Shown: positions 20,102 through 31,037, numbered from the stretch's first letter. The stretch is DNA of 64,000 bases from Chloroflexota bacterium (GCA_016234485.1 JACRBL010000036.1:147799-211798); one strand, 5' to 3'. Notes: generated by a model not told the origin, from the letters alone. Translations and numbers: made by a program.

Positions 20102-22471
20102 ATGCGCGACTGGAATCTAACATCAGGCGACCCACTCCATCTAACCCTCGCGGCGGACTTTCGCTTCGGCGGCGTGGACTATCTCAACGACCAAATCTGG
20201 GAACTCGACTTCGCTTCGGGCGAGCCACGCTCCCTTTCGCTTCGCACCACCTTCGGCCTGCGCGCCCGTTCGATGCGCGTCTTCCCCCGTTTCGGCGAGG
20301 GACGCGGCATCGTGACCGACCCCGCCAAATTCGTGCGCGCGCCGCGGCTCAAAAAGTTTTATCCCAACTTCCTCGAACTCGATTTCTCCCCGCTCGAAAA
20401 TCTCGACGTGACCGCCGAATTTTGGGCGGCTGGCTCGCAGGTGATCGCGGGGCGTTACACCCTCGTCAATTGCGGCCCGAAGGCGCGCAAGATCCGCCTC
20501 GAGCTGTGCGCCATCCTTGCTCCGCTCGATGGACAGGCCTTCTTCGCCGCGCAATCGCAGATGGTCAACGTGGTGACAGGGACAACGGGCGGACTCGCCC
20601 CGCTTCTTTACATGACGGGAGGGCCGAACTCCATTACCGCGCCGTATCCTGCGCTGACGGTGGAACTCGACCTCGCGCCCAACGCCTCGCGATCGATCGC
20701 GTGGGCGCTGGCCGCGCTCGCCGCCTCGGGACCTTCCTACGAGTTGGCGCGCAAGACCGTGGCGCGCAACTGGGACGCCGAAAAAGCCCGCATCGAAATG
20801 TCCGCCGAGTCGCAGACGATGGAAATCGAAACAGGCGACCCCGATTGGGACGCGGCCTTCGCATTTACTCAGACCGCCGCGTTGCGTTCCTTCCTCCCTG
20901 CCAGCGAGACGCTCCCCAACCCATCCTTCGTGCTGACGCGCGCGCCCGATCACGGCTTCTCGCGCAAAGGCGACGGAGCCGATTACCCCCTCGGTTGGGC
21001 GGGACAGAGTCCGCTCGAGGCGTACGCGCTGGCGAGTCTCCTCCCTGGCGCGCCGCAATACGCCAAAGGCCTGCTCCGAAATTTTCTCTCCACGCAAAAT
21101 GAAGATGGTTTTGTGGATCTGCGTCCTGGCCTGGCGGGTCAACGCGCCAAGATGCTGGCCGCGCCGTTGCTCGCATCCCTCGCGTGGCAAACCTATCAAG
21201 CCTCCAACGACGACGCCTTCCTCGCCGAAGTTTTCCCCTCGCTCTTAAAATTTTTCTGGAACTGGTTCTCGCCCGCCCACGACCGCGACCGCGACGGCCT
21301 GCCCGAATGGGATCACCTCCTGCAAACGGGCTGGGATGAGAATCCGCTCTTCGATGTCTGGAATCCCTGGTCGCAGGGCATGGACATCGGCGCGGCGGAG
21401 AATCCGAGTCTCTACGCGATGCTGGCGCGCGAAGCGGCCTGTCTCATTTTGATCGCGGAAAAACTTGGCCGCGGCAACGAAGTGACGCTCGTCCAACATC
21501 AAGCCGAACTGCTCGATAACGCCGTCGCTGCGAGTTGGGATGAATCCGCCGCGCTGTATTCGTATCGCGACCTCGTCACACGTCTCAGCCTGGCGGGTCA
21601 GGTCGTGGCGAAGGGCAAAGGCCGCGCCGCGCTCAAGCCGAAGAAAGAGTTCGAACGTCCCGTCCGCCTGCTGATCGAGATTCAGTCCAAAAGTCCCGCG
21701 GCGAAGCGGCCTGAGATCCGTCTGGCAGAAATGGCGACGAAGGAACCTGTCGAGGTCATCGCACCCGAACAGTTCGTGTGGCGAAGCGGCGGTCTCGTCG
21801 CGACCACGCGCAACGTCTATGAAAAACTCGGCCGCGTGGATGTGATCGGTCTCGACGCGGCGGACAAGATCGTCGTCCGCGCCATTGACCTGACCGCGCA
21901 GGATCACACGCTCCTGCTCCCGCTCTGGGCGGGCCTGCCCGACCAGCAACGCGCACAGACCATGATCGGACGCGCCCTGCTCGACGCCTCGCGCTTCGAC
22001 AAACCGTTTGGCCTGCCCGCGCTCGCCTCCTGCCCGACCGAGAAAGCGGACGCGGTTTGCTCGAGCGTTCACCTACGCTTCAACCAACTCATCGGCGAGG
22101 GACTGCTCGCCTACGGATTCCACACCGAGGCCGCGCGCCTGGTGGAACACATCATGGCCGCGGTCGTGAAGAATCTCAAAGAGACGCGCGCCTTCCACCA
22201 GCGTCATCACGCCGAAACGGGCGCGCCCATCGGCGAGCGTCACGCGCTGACAGGTCTCGCGCCGCTCGGACTCTTTTTGCAAACGCTGAGTGTCACGATC
22301 CACTCCGCGACGCGCGTTCGGCTCGAAGGCAAGAACCCCTTCCCCTGGCCTGTGACGATCCGCTATCGAGGCCTGACGGTGAAGCGCGGACTCGAATCCA
22401 CCGAAGTGATTTTCGCGAATGGCAAATCCGTGATGGTAATGGATTCAAAGCCGTGCATCGTCGCGTTATAA
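20102..22471 (+). CDS. Glycoside-hydrolase-like (alpha/alpha)6-barrel protein
   Basis: The 789-residue protein has an N-terminal beta-sandwich (about 1-220), a middle (alpha/alpha)6-type barrel and a C-terminal beta region. Barrel motifs recall the MGH1/GH63 and glycogen-debranching group: GFSRKGDGADYPLGWAGQSP, DRDRDGLPEWDH, and VWNPWSQGMDIGAAENPSLY. Acidic residues in WDH and DIGAAEN are candidate catalytic groups. It has no signal peptide, so it should process oligosaccharides in the cytoplasm. The specific linkage is unknown, and an insertion-like region at about 510-640 lacks recognisable motifs. Confidence 0.75.
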   Translation: MRDWNLTSGDPLHLTLAADFRFGGVDYLNDQIWELDFASGEPRSLSLRTTFGLRARSMRVFPRFGEGRGIVTDPAKFVRAPRLKKFYPNFLELDFSPLENLDVTAEFWAAGSQVIAGRYTLVNCGPKARKIRLELCAILAPLDGQAFFAAQSQMVNVVTGTTGGLAPLLYMTGGPNSITAPYPALTVELDLAPNASRSIAWALAALAASGPSYELARKTVARNWDAEKARIEMSAESQTMEIETGDPDWDAAFAFTQTAALRSFLPASETLPNPSFVLTRAPDHGFSRKGDGADYPLGWAGQSPLEAYALASLLPGAPQYAKGLLRNFLSTQNEDGFVDLRPGLAGQRAKMLAAPLLASLAWQTYQASNDDAFLAEVFPSLLKFFWNWFSPAHDRDRDGLPEWDHLLQTGWDENPLFDVWNPWSQGMDIGAAENPSLYAMLAREAACLILIAEKLGRGNEVTLVQHQAELLDNAVAASWDESAALYSYRDLVTRLSLAGQVVAKGKGRAALKPKKEFERPVRLLIEIQSKSPAAKRPEIRLAEMATKEPVEVIAPEQFVWRSGGLVATTRNVYEKLGRVDVIGLDAADKIVVRAIDLTAQDHTLLLPLWAGLPDQQRAQTMIGRALLDASRFDKPFGLPALASCPTEKADAVCSSVHLRFNQLIGEGLLAYGFHTEAARLVEHIMAAVVKNLKETRAFHQRHHAETGAPIGERHALTGLAPLGLFLQTLSVTIHSATRVRLEGKNPFPWPVTIRYRGLTVKRGLESTEVIFANGKSVMVMDSKPCIVAL

Positions 22472-22484
22472 CATGCGATAGCGC

Positions 22485-22512
22485 TTGTCTTTCGCGGGGA
22501 CTACGGTAAAAT
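22485..22512 (+). promoter_or_regulatory. Promoter of the Na/Ca exchanger gene
   Basis: TTGTCT and TAAAAT are separated by 16 bp. The predicted start lies about 12 nt before the ATG, leaving a short leader. Confidence 0.6.
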
Positions 22513-22530
22513 TTCTCCGAGAGAAAACAT

Positions 22531-23625
22531 ATGGCAATAACCATTCTTATTTTCATCGCCGGACTCATCCTGCTCATCCTCGGCGCGGACCTGTTGGTAC
22601 GCGGCGCATCGCGTCTCGCGTCTGCGTTCGGGGTCTCGCCGCTTGCCATCGGCCTGACCATTGTCGCCATCGGCACGGCCTCGCCTGAAATTGCCGTGTC
22701 GCTGCGCGCCGCCGCGACAGGCCAGGGCGACCTGACATTGGGCAACGTGCTCGGCTCGAACATCTTCAACATCCTCTTCATCCTCGGTCTCACCGCCATC
22801 GTCGCGCCGATCGTCATCGCCGAGCAACTCATCCGCAAGGATGCGCCGATCATGCTGGGCGTGTCTCTGCTGGCGTTCGGCCTCGCGTTCGATAAAAATC
22901 TCGGCATGTTGGACGGCGCGATCCTCGTCGTGGGCGTGATCGCGTACACCGTTTTCGCGCTGAAACAGAGTCGCGCCGAAAGCATGGATGTGCAAAACGA
23001 GTTCGCGCAGGAGTTCGCGCAGAAACAGCCGCGCACAACAAAGAATACGATCACCAATATTGTATTCATCATCATCGGATTGGGACTGCTCGTGTTCGGC
23101 TCGAACTGGCTTGTCGATTCGGCCGTGACCATCGCCCAGTCTCTCGGCGTGAGCGAACTCGTCATTGGCCTGACCATCGTCGCGGCGGGTACCTCCCTGC
23201 CAGAGGTGGCGACCTCGATTATCGCCGCGCTCAAAAAGGAAAGCGACATCGCCGTGGGCAACGCGGTCGGGAGCAACATCTACAACCTGCTGGGCGTGCT
23301 TGGCATCAGCGGACTGCTCGCCCCGGGCGGGATCGCCGTGGCAGATAGTGTGTTGCGGCTGGATTTTCTGGTAATGGTCTTCGTGGCGCTGGTATCCCTG
23401 CCCATTTTCTACATTGACAATCGCATCTCGCGCCTCGAAGGCGGATTGCTCATCGCATACTACCTCTGCTATGTGGCGTATCTCGTCATGCAGTCCTCGA
23501 ATAGTTCCGCGCTTTCGACTCTCACCCTCTTCATCACCTTTTTTACCCCGCTGACGTTCATCGCGCTGGTCGTTGTCGCGATCCGCTCGGCGCGTGCGAG
23601 ACAAAAAAGAAACGCGGGCGGGTGA
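22531..23625 (+). CDS. Calcium/sodium antiporter, CaCA family
   Basis: The 364-residue membrane protein shows the duplicated alpha repeats of the Ca2+:cation antiporter family. Alpha-1 reads AIGLTIVAIGTASPEIAVSL near 48-67, with GSNIFN after it. Alpha-2 reads VIGLTIVAAGTSLPEVATSI near 210-229, with GSNIYN after it. The paired Glu residues of GTxxPE bind calcium. The length and ten-helix layout match the YrbG type. It probably exports calcium using a Na+ or H+ gradient. It has its own promoter and terminator. Confidence 0.95.
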   Translation: MAITILIFIAGLILLILGADLLVRGASRLASAFGVSPLAIGLTIVAIGTASPEIAVSLRAAATGQGDLTLGNVLGSNIFNILFILGLTAIVAPIVIAEQLIRKDAPIMLGVSLLAFGLAFDKNLGMLDGAILVVGVIAYTVFALKQSRAESMDVQNEFAQEFAQKQPRTTKNTITNIVFIIIGLGLLVFGSNWLVDSAVTIAQSLGVSELVIGLTIVAAGTSLPEVATSIIAALKKESDIAVGNAVGSNIYNLLGVLGISGLLAPGGIAVADSVLRLDFLVMVFVALVSLPIFYIDNRISRLEGGLLIAYYLCYVAYLVMQSSNSSALSTLTLFITFFTPLTFIALVVVAIRSARARQKRNAGG

Positions 23626-23657
23626 TTCGAAGCCACGTTAAGGTTTTTTTAATTTCA

Positions 23658-23687
23658 AAGCGATTCCCGTTGGGAGTCGCTTTTTTT
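23658..23687 (+). terminator. Intrinsic terminator after the exchanger gene
   Basis: AAGCGATTCCC GTT GGGAGTCGCTT forms a stem followed by TTTTTTT. It separates the exchanger gene from the eight-gene run that starts at 23759. Confidence 0.85.
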
Positions 23688-23758
23688 GTGGTATAAAAAT
23701 CTGGAGGGTTTATCGTTTTCGCATCGAGGGGGGAAGCAGTGACTGGAAAGGAGACGCT

Positions 23759-25399
23759 ATGAAACAAAAAACTGTCATCGCCGCCGCGCTGGGCGAATGT
23801 GTCCACGTCGCAGGGATTTCCAATTTCCTGCGATTGGCCGAGTCCGCGGGATGGAGGACGATCTTCCTCGGACCTGCTGTTCCCATCGAGGAAGTTTTGC
23901 GCGCCGCGCGACGTGAGAATGCGGAACTGGTCGGCGTTTCGTATCGCCTGACTCCCGAAACGGGCGAACGCTTGCTGGGCGATTTCGCCGAAGCCGCGTC
24001 TGAACTGCACGAGCGCGGCGTCCGCTTTGCGTTTGGCGGGACTCCGCCCGTCGTGGAACGCGTCAACGCGTTGGGATTTTTCGAGCGTTCCTTCGATGGC
24101 AGTGAACCCGTCGATGAGATTCTCGCCTACTTGAAAGGTCAACTTGCCGCGGGTTCAGGAGAATTGAATTATCCGCAAACAACCGTCGAACGAATTAAAT
24201 TGAAGTCTCCGTATCCGATCCTGCGCCATCATTTCGGTTTGCCCACGATGGCGGACACGCTGACGGGCATCGAAAAAATCGCGGAGGCCAAAGCGCTGGA
24301 TGTGATTTCGCTCGGCATTGACCAGGACGCGCAGGAAAATTTCTATCACCCCGAACGGCAAGACCCAAGAAGAAAAGGCGCGGGCGGTGTGCCTGTTCGC
24401 TCGGAGGACGATTACCGCGCTCTCTACGCCGCGAGTCGGCGCGGAAATTTTCCGTTGCTTCGCACATATTCGGGAACCGACGATTTCATCCGTCTCGCCG
24501 AAATGTACGCGGACACGATCAACATCGCCTGGTGCGCCATCCCGCTTTTCTGGTTCAACCAGATGGACGGGCGCGGCCCGTGGGATTTGGAAGGCTCGAT
24601 CCGCGAGCATCAGGAAGTGATGCAATGGTACGGCGCGCATAACATCCCCGTCGAACTCAACGAACCGCATCACTGGGGCATGCGCGATTCGTCCGACGCG
24701 GTCTTCGTGGTCTCGGCGTTTCTTTCCGCCTACAATGCGCGCGCCTTCGGCGTGAAAGATTACATCGCGCAGATGATGTTCAACAGCCCGCCAGGATTAT
24801 CCGACGCGATGGATCTCGCAAAGATGCTGACCATACTCGACTTGATCATGCCTCTCGAACACGACGACTTCAAAATCTGGAAGCAAACCCGCATCGGCCT
24901 GCTCTCGCATCCCCTCGACCCCGAAGCGGCGCGCGGCCATCTGGCCGCATCCACCTACTTGCAGATGGCTCTTAAGCCGCACATCTACCACATCGTCGGT
25001 CACACCGAAGCGGATCACGCCGCGACCGCGGACGATGTCATCATCGCCAGTCGCATCGCCCGCCGCGCGCTTGACAACGCGATGGGCGCGCCTGACATGA
25101 CCGCCGACCCCGCCATCGCGCAACGACGCGCGGAACTGTCCGCCGATGTAAACGCGATTTTGGACGCGATCCGCTCCCTGTCCAGACCCGACGCGGGTGA
25201 CCCATTCACCGACGCGTCCGTCCTCGCCCGCGCGGTGACGTCGGGTATCCTCGACGCGCCGCAACTCGTCAACAACAAGTTTGGGCGCGGACAAGTCCGC
25301 ACGCGCATCGTGGATGGCGCGTGCGTCAGCGTGGATGAAAAAGGCAATCCGATTTCCGAGTGCGAACGAATCGCCAAGCTGAACACCAAAGGAGACTGA
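23759..25399 (+). CDS. B12-binding domain fused to glutamate-mutase-E-like barrel
   Basis: The first 130 residues of this 546-residue protein match a cobalamin-binding Rossmann domain: GECVHVAG near 12-19 with the axial-ligand His16, VGVSYRLT near 60 and FGGTPP near 90. The usual DxHxxG has Cys in place of Asp. The rest aligns by eye with the TIM barrel of glutamate mutase subunit E, most clearly at the end: ARAVTSGILDAPQLVNNKFG and VDEKGNPI. It is therefore a likely adenosyl-B12-dependent carbon-skeleton mutase with both parts in one chain. AAGGAG precedes the ATG, and the next gene begins 1 nt after its stop. The substrate is unknown. Confidence 0.75.
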   Translation: MKQKTVIAAALGECVHVAGISNFLRLAESAGWRTIFLGPAVPIEEVLRAARRENAELVGVSYRLTPETGERLLGDFAEAASELHERGVRFAFGGTPPVVERVNALGFFERSFDGSEPVDEILAYLKGQLAAGSGELNYPQTTVERIKLKSPYPILRHHFGLPTMADTLTGIEKIAEAKALDVISLGIDQDAQENFYHPERQDPRRKGAGGVPVRSEDDYRALYAASRRGNFPLLRTYSGTDDFIRLAEMYADTINIAWCAIPLFWFNQMDGRGPWDLEGSIREHQEVMQWYGAHNIPVELNEPHHWGMRDSSDAVFVVSAFLSAYNARAFGVKDYIAQMMFNSPPGLSDAMDLAKMLTILDLIMPLEHDDFKIWKQTRIGLLSHPLDPEAARGHLAASTYLQMALKPHIYHIVGHTEADHAATADDVIIASRIARRALDNAMGAPDMTADPAIAQRRAELSADVNAILDAIRSLSRPDAGDPFTDASVLARAVTSGILDAPQLVNNKFGRGQVRTRIVDGACVSVDEKGNPISECERIAKLNTKGD

Positions 25400-25400
25400 C

Positions 25401-26504
25401 ATGACAAAAAAACACACAGTAATAGGCGCAGGGCACGGCGGCAAAGCCATGGCCGCGCATTTGGCGTTGATGGGATTTTCCGTCACACTGTACAACCGCA
25501 CCGCGTCGCACATCGAGATCATCAAAAAACGCGGCGGCATCGAATTGGACAGCCAGGAGGAAGGCGGCCCGCATGGGTTTGGCAAACTGGCAAAAGTCAC
25601 CTCGGATATCGGCGAAGCAATCAAGCACGCCGAGATTATCCAGGTTGTTCTTCCTTCGTCCGCGCACGCGGACATTGCCGCGGCGGCCGCGCCGCATTTC
25701 AAGGATGGGCAGATTGTCATCCTGCACCCGGGGCGGACGTGCGGAGCGCTCGAATTCGTCAAGGTGATGCGCGACAACGGCTGTAAAGCGGATGTGACCG
25801 TTGCCGAGGCGGAGACCTTCATCTACGCCTCCCGCTCCGACGGTCCCGCGCAGGCGCGTATCTTCCGCATCAAGGAGGCGGTCCCATTGGCCGCGCTTCC
25901 CGCCATCCGAACCGAGAAGGTTTTGGAAGTCATCAACGAAGCCTACCCCCAATTCATTGATGGCGTGAATGTGCTGAACACGGGGCTGAACAACATGGGC
26001 GCCATCTTCCACCCGGCGCTTACCATGCTCAACATGGGTTGGATCGAGGCCACACACGGCGATTACCAGTTTTACATTGACGGGGTGACTCCCTCCGTCG
26101 CGCGTATGTTGGAGGTGATGGACCGCGAGCGCGTGACGGTGGCCTCGGCGCTCGGCATCCGCGCCCGCACCGCGCTGGAATGGCTGAAACTGGCCTACGA
26201 CACGGACGGCGAGGACCTGCACGATGCCGTCCATAATCAGCAGGGATATTACGGCATCAAAGCGCCGCCCACGTTGAACCACCGTTACATTTTCGAAGAT
26301 GTGCCGATGAGTCTCGTGCCAATCGCCTCGCTGGGCAAACGCTACGGCGTTTCAGTCATGGCAATGGAAAGCATCATCAAGATCGGGAGCATCATCCACC
26401 GCACCGATTACTGGCGGCGCGGACGGACGGTGGAAAAACTCGGCCTCGAACAATGGAGCGTGAGCGAGTTGACGCGTTTCGTGCAGGAAGGCGTGATCGA
26501 ATAA
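25401..26504 (+). CDS. NAD/NADP octopine/nopaline (opine) dehydrogenase family protein
   Basis: The 367-residue protein starts with a Rossmann fold (VIGAGHGGKAMAAHLALMGF). A C-terminal helical opine dehydrogenase domain follows, with the catalytic His candidate in NNMGAIFHPALTMLNMGWIE near 194-213. Such enzymes reductively join an amino acid to a 2-oxo acid, or run the reverse. It sits 1 nt after the B12 mutase-like gene and 18 nt before asparagine synthetase. The three probably act on the same amino-acid-derived compound. That pathway is an inference. Confidence 0.9.
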   Translation: MTKKHTVIGAGHGGKAMAAHLALMGFSVTLYNRTASHIEIIKKRGGIELDSQEEGGPHGFGKLAKVTSDIGEAIKHAEIIQVVLPSSAHADIAAAAAPHFKDGQIVILHPGRTCGALEFVKVMRDNGCKADVTVAEAETFIYASRSDGPAQARIFRIKEAVPLAALPAIRTEKVLEVINEAYPQFIDGVNVLNTGLNNMGAIFHPALTMLNMGWIEATHGDYQFYIDGVTPSVARMLEVMDRERVTVASALGIRARTALEWLKLAYDTDGEDLHDAVHNQQGYYGIKAPPTLNHRYIFEDVPMSLVPIASLGKRYGVSVMAMESIIKIGSIIHRTDYWRRGRTVEKLGLEQWSVSELTRFVQEGVIE

Positions 26505-26522
26505 CGGTAAAGGAGAAACAAC

Positions 26523-28016
<1,494 letters not shown>

Positions 28017-28024
28017 GAGTCGGA

Positions 28025-28597
28025 ATGGAGACATTCGATTGGTACGCCTGGCTCGCCCTGCCCCTTTTGGTTTTCATCGCCCGTCTTGTGGATGTTGCAC
28101 TCGGCACCATCCGCATCATCTTCACCTCGCGCGGCAAAAAACACCTGGCTCCACTGCTCGGCTTCGTGGAAGTCTTTATCTGGGTTAGCGTCATCGCGGA
28201 GATCACGAAAGGCGCGCATAACTTTGCGGCATACCTGGCCTACGCGGGCGGATTTGCCGCCGGTAACTACGTTGGCATGTGGATCGAGGAACGGCTCGCC
28301 ATCGGGAATCTCGTCATCCGCGCCATCCTGCCAGAAAATCGAACCGGCCTGATCGATGACTTGCGCGCGGCAGGGTACGGCGTCACCAGCGTTAATGCCC
28401 ACGGCGCCAAGGGACCTGTGAAACTCGTTTATACTATCGTCAATCGAAAAGACCTGCCAAGCGTGATCGAAACCATTCACAACACGTACCCCAAAACATT
28501 CTTCACAGTTGAGGAATTACGTTCGGTGGAACAGGGCGTTTTCCCCATTCGCACAACGATCCGGCAGGATACATTTTTCGGCAGGAAATCAAAGTAA
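28025..28597 (+). CDS. UPF0316/DUF2179 membrane protein
   Basis: I start at ATG 28025 (METFDWYAW) behind GGAG, 8 nt after asnB; the ORF track start at 27977 lies inside asnB. The 190-residue protein has three N-terminal helices with RLVDVALGTIRIIFTSRGKK, as in UPF0316. A soluble C-terminal domain of DUF2179 type follows, ending VEELRSVEQGVFP. Family function is not established. The soluble domain has a small alpha/beta fold that may sense a ligand, which fits the CBS and PII-like genes downstream. Confidence 0.85.
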   Translation: METFDWYAWLALPLLVFIARLVDVALGTIRIIFTSRGKKHLAPLLGFVEVFIWVSVIAEITKGAHNFAAYLAYAGGFAAGNYVGMWIEERLAIGNLVIRAILPENRTGLIDDLRAAGYGVTSVNAHGAKGPVKLVYTIVNRKDLPSVIETIHNTYPKTFFTVEELRSVEQGVFPIRTTIRQDTFFGRKSK

Positions 28598-28615
28598 AAA
28601 TCCATTGGAGTTTAT

Positions 28616-29074
28616 ATGACCGTATCCTCTTGCATGAAACGCAATGTCATTTCCATCCATGCCAGCGACACTGTCCGCGCGGCGGCGGCCATCTTTGTCC
28701 AAAAACACATCGGCCTCCTGCCCGTGGTGGACGATGGAAAAAAAGTCATCGGGGTGGTGGGATTGCGCGACCTGCTGACGTTGGAAATGCCCGACTTCGT
28801 ATCCTTCATCGAGGACGTGGATTTCGTCCATGATTTCGGCGCGGTGGAGACCACGCGTCCCGAAGCCGAATCGCTCGACAAGCCCGTCACCTCCATCCTC
28901 AAATCCGTATTCACCGTGGAGGAGGATTGCGGCCTCCTGCGCGCCTACGCCTTGATGTTGCAACATAACCTGCATGATATGCCCGTGGTCAACAAGAAGG
29001 GCGAACTGGTCGGCATCACTTCGCGCGTGGATATCGGCGTGAAGATCCTGTCTTCATGGTCGGCTGTGGAGTAG
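28616..29074 (+). CDS. CBS domain pair protein
   Basis: The 152-residue protein is a stand-alone Bateman module. The first CBS motif runs CMKRNVISIHASDTVRAAAA to VVGLRDLL, the second VTSILKSVFTVEEDCGLLRA to GITSRVDIG. CBS pairs bind adenosine-type ligands (AMP, ATP or c-di-AMP). The gene starts 18 nt after the UPF0316 gene behind GGAG and ends 3 nt before the transporter gene. It probably tunes that transporter. Confidence 0.9.
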   Translation: MTVSSCMKRNVISIHASDTVRAAAAIFVQKHIGLLPVVDDGKKVIGVVGLRDLLTLEMPDFVSFIEDVDFVHDFGAVETTRPEAESLDKPVTSILKSVFTVEEDCGLLRAYALMLQHNLHDMPVVNKKGELVGITSRVDIGVKILSSWSAVE

Positions 29075-29077
29075 AAG

Positions 29078-30361
29078 ATGCTGGCGGGAATCATCACAGT
29101 CGTCATCTTCTTCGGCAGCCTGTATCTCATCTTCACCGAGAAACTCAACCGCACCATCACCGCGCTGGCAGGTTCCATGCTCACCATCGTGGTCGGCAGG
29201 ATCATGGGTTTTTATTCGGAAGAAAAAGCCCTCGAGGCCATTGACTTCAACACGCTCGGCCTTCTGCTCGGCATGATGATCCTCGTCGCCATGCTCGAAC
29301 CGACGGGCTTCTTTCAATATCTGGCCGTTCTCGCGGCGCGCTCATCCAAGGGGAATCCCAAACGTCTCTTCTTTTTACTGGCCGTTATCACCACCGTTCT
29401 TTCGATGTTTTTGGACAACGTCACGACCGTGGTCTTGATCGCGCCCGTCACCCTGCTCATCTGCGAAATTCTCGGCATTTCCTCGCTTCCCTTCCTCATC
29501 ACCGAGGCGCTCATCTCGAACATCGGCGGCGTGGCGACCCTGGTCGGCGACCCGCCCAACGTGTTGATCGCCTCCGCCGCACCGTTGTCGTTCAACGATT
29601 TCCTCATCCACTCCCTGCCGATCGTGCTGGTGGTGTGGGTCGGTGTGATGTACCTTTTGCTCTATCTATTTCGCGCCGAACTCTCGGTTCAGCCGCGCAA
29701 GGCCAAAGCGGTGATGGAACTCAACCCCGCCGAGACACTCAACCATCCCGTCACAGCGCGTCAACTCTTGATCGTGCTGGGCGCGGCCGTCCTGTTCTTT
29801 TTCGTCCATCATTTCCTCCACGTGGACCCTTCGCTGGTGGCGTTGACCGCGGCGGCTGTGGCGCTGGTGTGGGTGCGTCCCGACATCAACCAGACGTTGA
29901 AACACGTGGAATGGAGCGTGCTGGTCTTCTTCGGCGCGTTGTTCGTGATGGTTGGGGGATTGGAAGCGTCGGGGGTGTTGGACGCGCTCATCGGTCTGCT
30001 TGAACCGCTTGCGTCCATGCCGCCGATCCTGTTTGGGGTCGGGATGATCTGGATCGTGGCCGCGCTATCCGCTGTGGTGGATAACGTCCCGATCACGATC
30101 GCGCTGATCCCCGTGGTGCACGGACTCGGCGCCTCGGGCATGGACGTCCAGCCGCTGTGGTGGGCGTTGGCGTTTGGCGCGGGCTTCGGCGGCACAGGCA
30201 CGATCATCGGCTCGACCGCCAACATCATCGTCGCCAATCTATCCGAGCGGACGCGGCACCCCATCACGCCCGCCATCTGGAACAAGCGCGGCCCGTTGGT
30301 GTTGGTCACAACTTGCGTTATCAGCAGTGTTTTATACGCTATACTATATTCGACGTTCTAA
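29078..30361 (+). CDS. ArsB/NhaD-type ion transporter (IT superfamily)
   Basis: The 427-residue protein has about ten to eleven membrane helices. It shows features of the ArsB/NhaD/CitM group: DFNTLGLLLGMMILVAMLE near 50-68, SMFLDNVTTVVLIAPVT near 107-123, and NIGGVATLVGDPPNVLI near 148-164. The second half repeats this with VVDNVPITIALIPVVHGLGA and GGTGTIIGSTANIIVANLS. The paired Asn/Asp helices fit a Na+/H+ antiporter or anion transporter. Context with CBS and PstA-like proteins suggests ion transport under nucleotide control. Confidence 0.85.
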   Translation: MLAGIITVVIFFGSLYLIFTEKLNRTITALAGSMLTIVVGRIMGFYSEEKALEAIDFNTLGLLLGMMILVAMLEPTGFFQYLAVLAARSSKGNPKRLFFLLAVITTVLSMFLDNVTTVVLIAPVTLLICEILGISSLPFLITEALISNIGGVATLVGDPPNVLIASAAPLSFNDFLIHSLPIVLVVWVGVMYLLLYLFRAELSVQPRKAKAVMELNPAETLNHPVTARQLLIVLGAAVLFFFVHHFLHVDPSLVALTAAAVALVWVRPDINQTLKHVEWSVLVFFGALFVMVGGLEASGVLDALIGLLEPLASMPPILFGVGMIWIVAALSAVVDNVPITIALIPVVHGLGASGMDVQPLWWALAFGAGFGGTGTIIGSTANIIVANLSERTRHPITPAIWNKRGPLVLVTTCVISSVLYAILYSTF

Positions 30362-30425
30362 TTTCGCGAGAGCGTGGCGCGGGATGGAATCCCGCAGGAG
30401 CCACCAAAAAGGAAAGCGAGGAACG

Positions 30426-30761
30426 ATGACCCAATCCATTCAACATTTACTACTGGCGGTGGTGCAGGAACAGGATTTGGACGCGGCCACCCGCGCGTTG
30501 ACGGAGGTCGGCGCGCCCGTGACTTACCTTTCGAGCGCGGGAGGTTTTCTCGGACGACGCAACGCAACGCTGTTGATCGGCCTGCCCGCGGAAAACGAGG
30601 AGCGCGCCCTCGAGTCGCTTCGCCAAACCTGCCGTCAGCGCGTGGAATATTTGACGTTGCCCATGGAAGGCACGCCCCTGCCGTTGCCCGCGCCCGTCCC
30701 CGTGACGGTGGGCGGCGCGACCGTGCTGGCTTTGCCTGTGGAGAGGTATGAGGAGATTTAA
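30426..30761 (+). CDS. PII-like protein of the PstA/DarA (c-di-AMP receptor) family, full length
   Basis: I start at ATG 30426 behind GAGGA; the longer ORF at 30174 overlaps the transporter. The 111-residue protein matches the PstA/DarA family in length. It has LSSAGGFLGRRNATLLIGL in the middle and VGGATVLALPVERYEEI at the end, like known PstA C termini. Compared from memory with S. aureus PstA, the Arg of the nucleotide pocket (FRxT) is Pro here, while the later Asn (RRNAT) is kept. It may bind a modified ligand or need its partner. It precedes a shorter paralogue by 12 nt. Confidence 0.85.
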   Translation: MTQSIQHLLLAVVQEQDLDAATRALTEVGAPVTYLSSAGGFLGRRNATLLIGLPAENEERALESLRQTCRQRVEYLTLPMEGTPLPLPAPVPVTVGGATVLALPVERYEEI

Positions 30762-30773
30762 GGAGACGCAACC

Positions 30774-31037
30774 ATGAAAATGATCATCGTCATTGTCAAA
30801 GACCACGACGCCGACCCTGTGACACAGGCGCTGACCAGCGAGAATTTTCGCGTGACGCGCATCGCCTCCACGGGCGGATTTATGCGCGCGGGCGTCGCCA
30901 CCCTGCTGATCGGCGTGGACGACGCAGACGTGGACGCGGCCATCCGTGTGATGCGCGCCAGCCTCGGCGAGAGCAAACCAGGCGAGAAGCGCGCCACGCT
31001 GTTTGTGGTGCCTGTGGAAAAGTACGAGCAGGTGTAA
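30774..31037 (+). CDS. PII-like protein of the PstA/DarA family, short form
   Basis: The 87-residue protein begins MKMIIVIVKDHDADPVTQAL. It then has NFRVTRIASTGGFMRAGVAT, close to the core of PstA/DarA. The large loop between the last two strands is missing, and it closes with RATLFVVPVEKYEQV. Judged from memory of S. aureus PstA, Arg and Thr of the pocket are kept but the Asn of AGNTT is Val. The first copy lost the opposite residue, so the two may form a mixed trimer. AAGGAG precedes the start. Confidence 0.85.
   Translation: MKMIIVIVKDHDADPVTQALTSENFRVTRIASTGGFMRAGVATLLIGVDDADVDAAIRVMRASLGESKPGEKRATLFVVPVEKYEQV

Noticed and set aside
22501-23604. 367-residue Arg/Asp-rich minus-strand ORF
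   Set aside because: Antisense to the CaCA exchanger. Its charged composition is the mirror of hydrophobic codons.
23690-23758. B12 riboswitch before the B12-dependent mutase-like gene
   Set aside because: The gap is too short and has no B12-box-like sequence.
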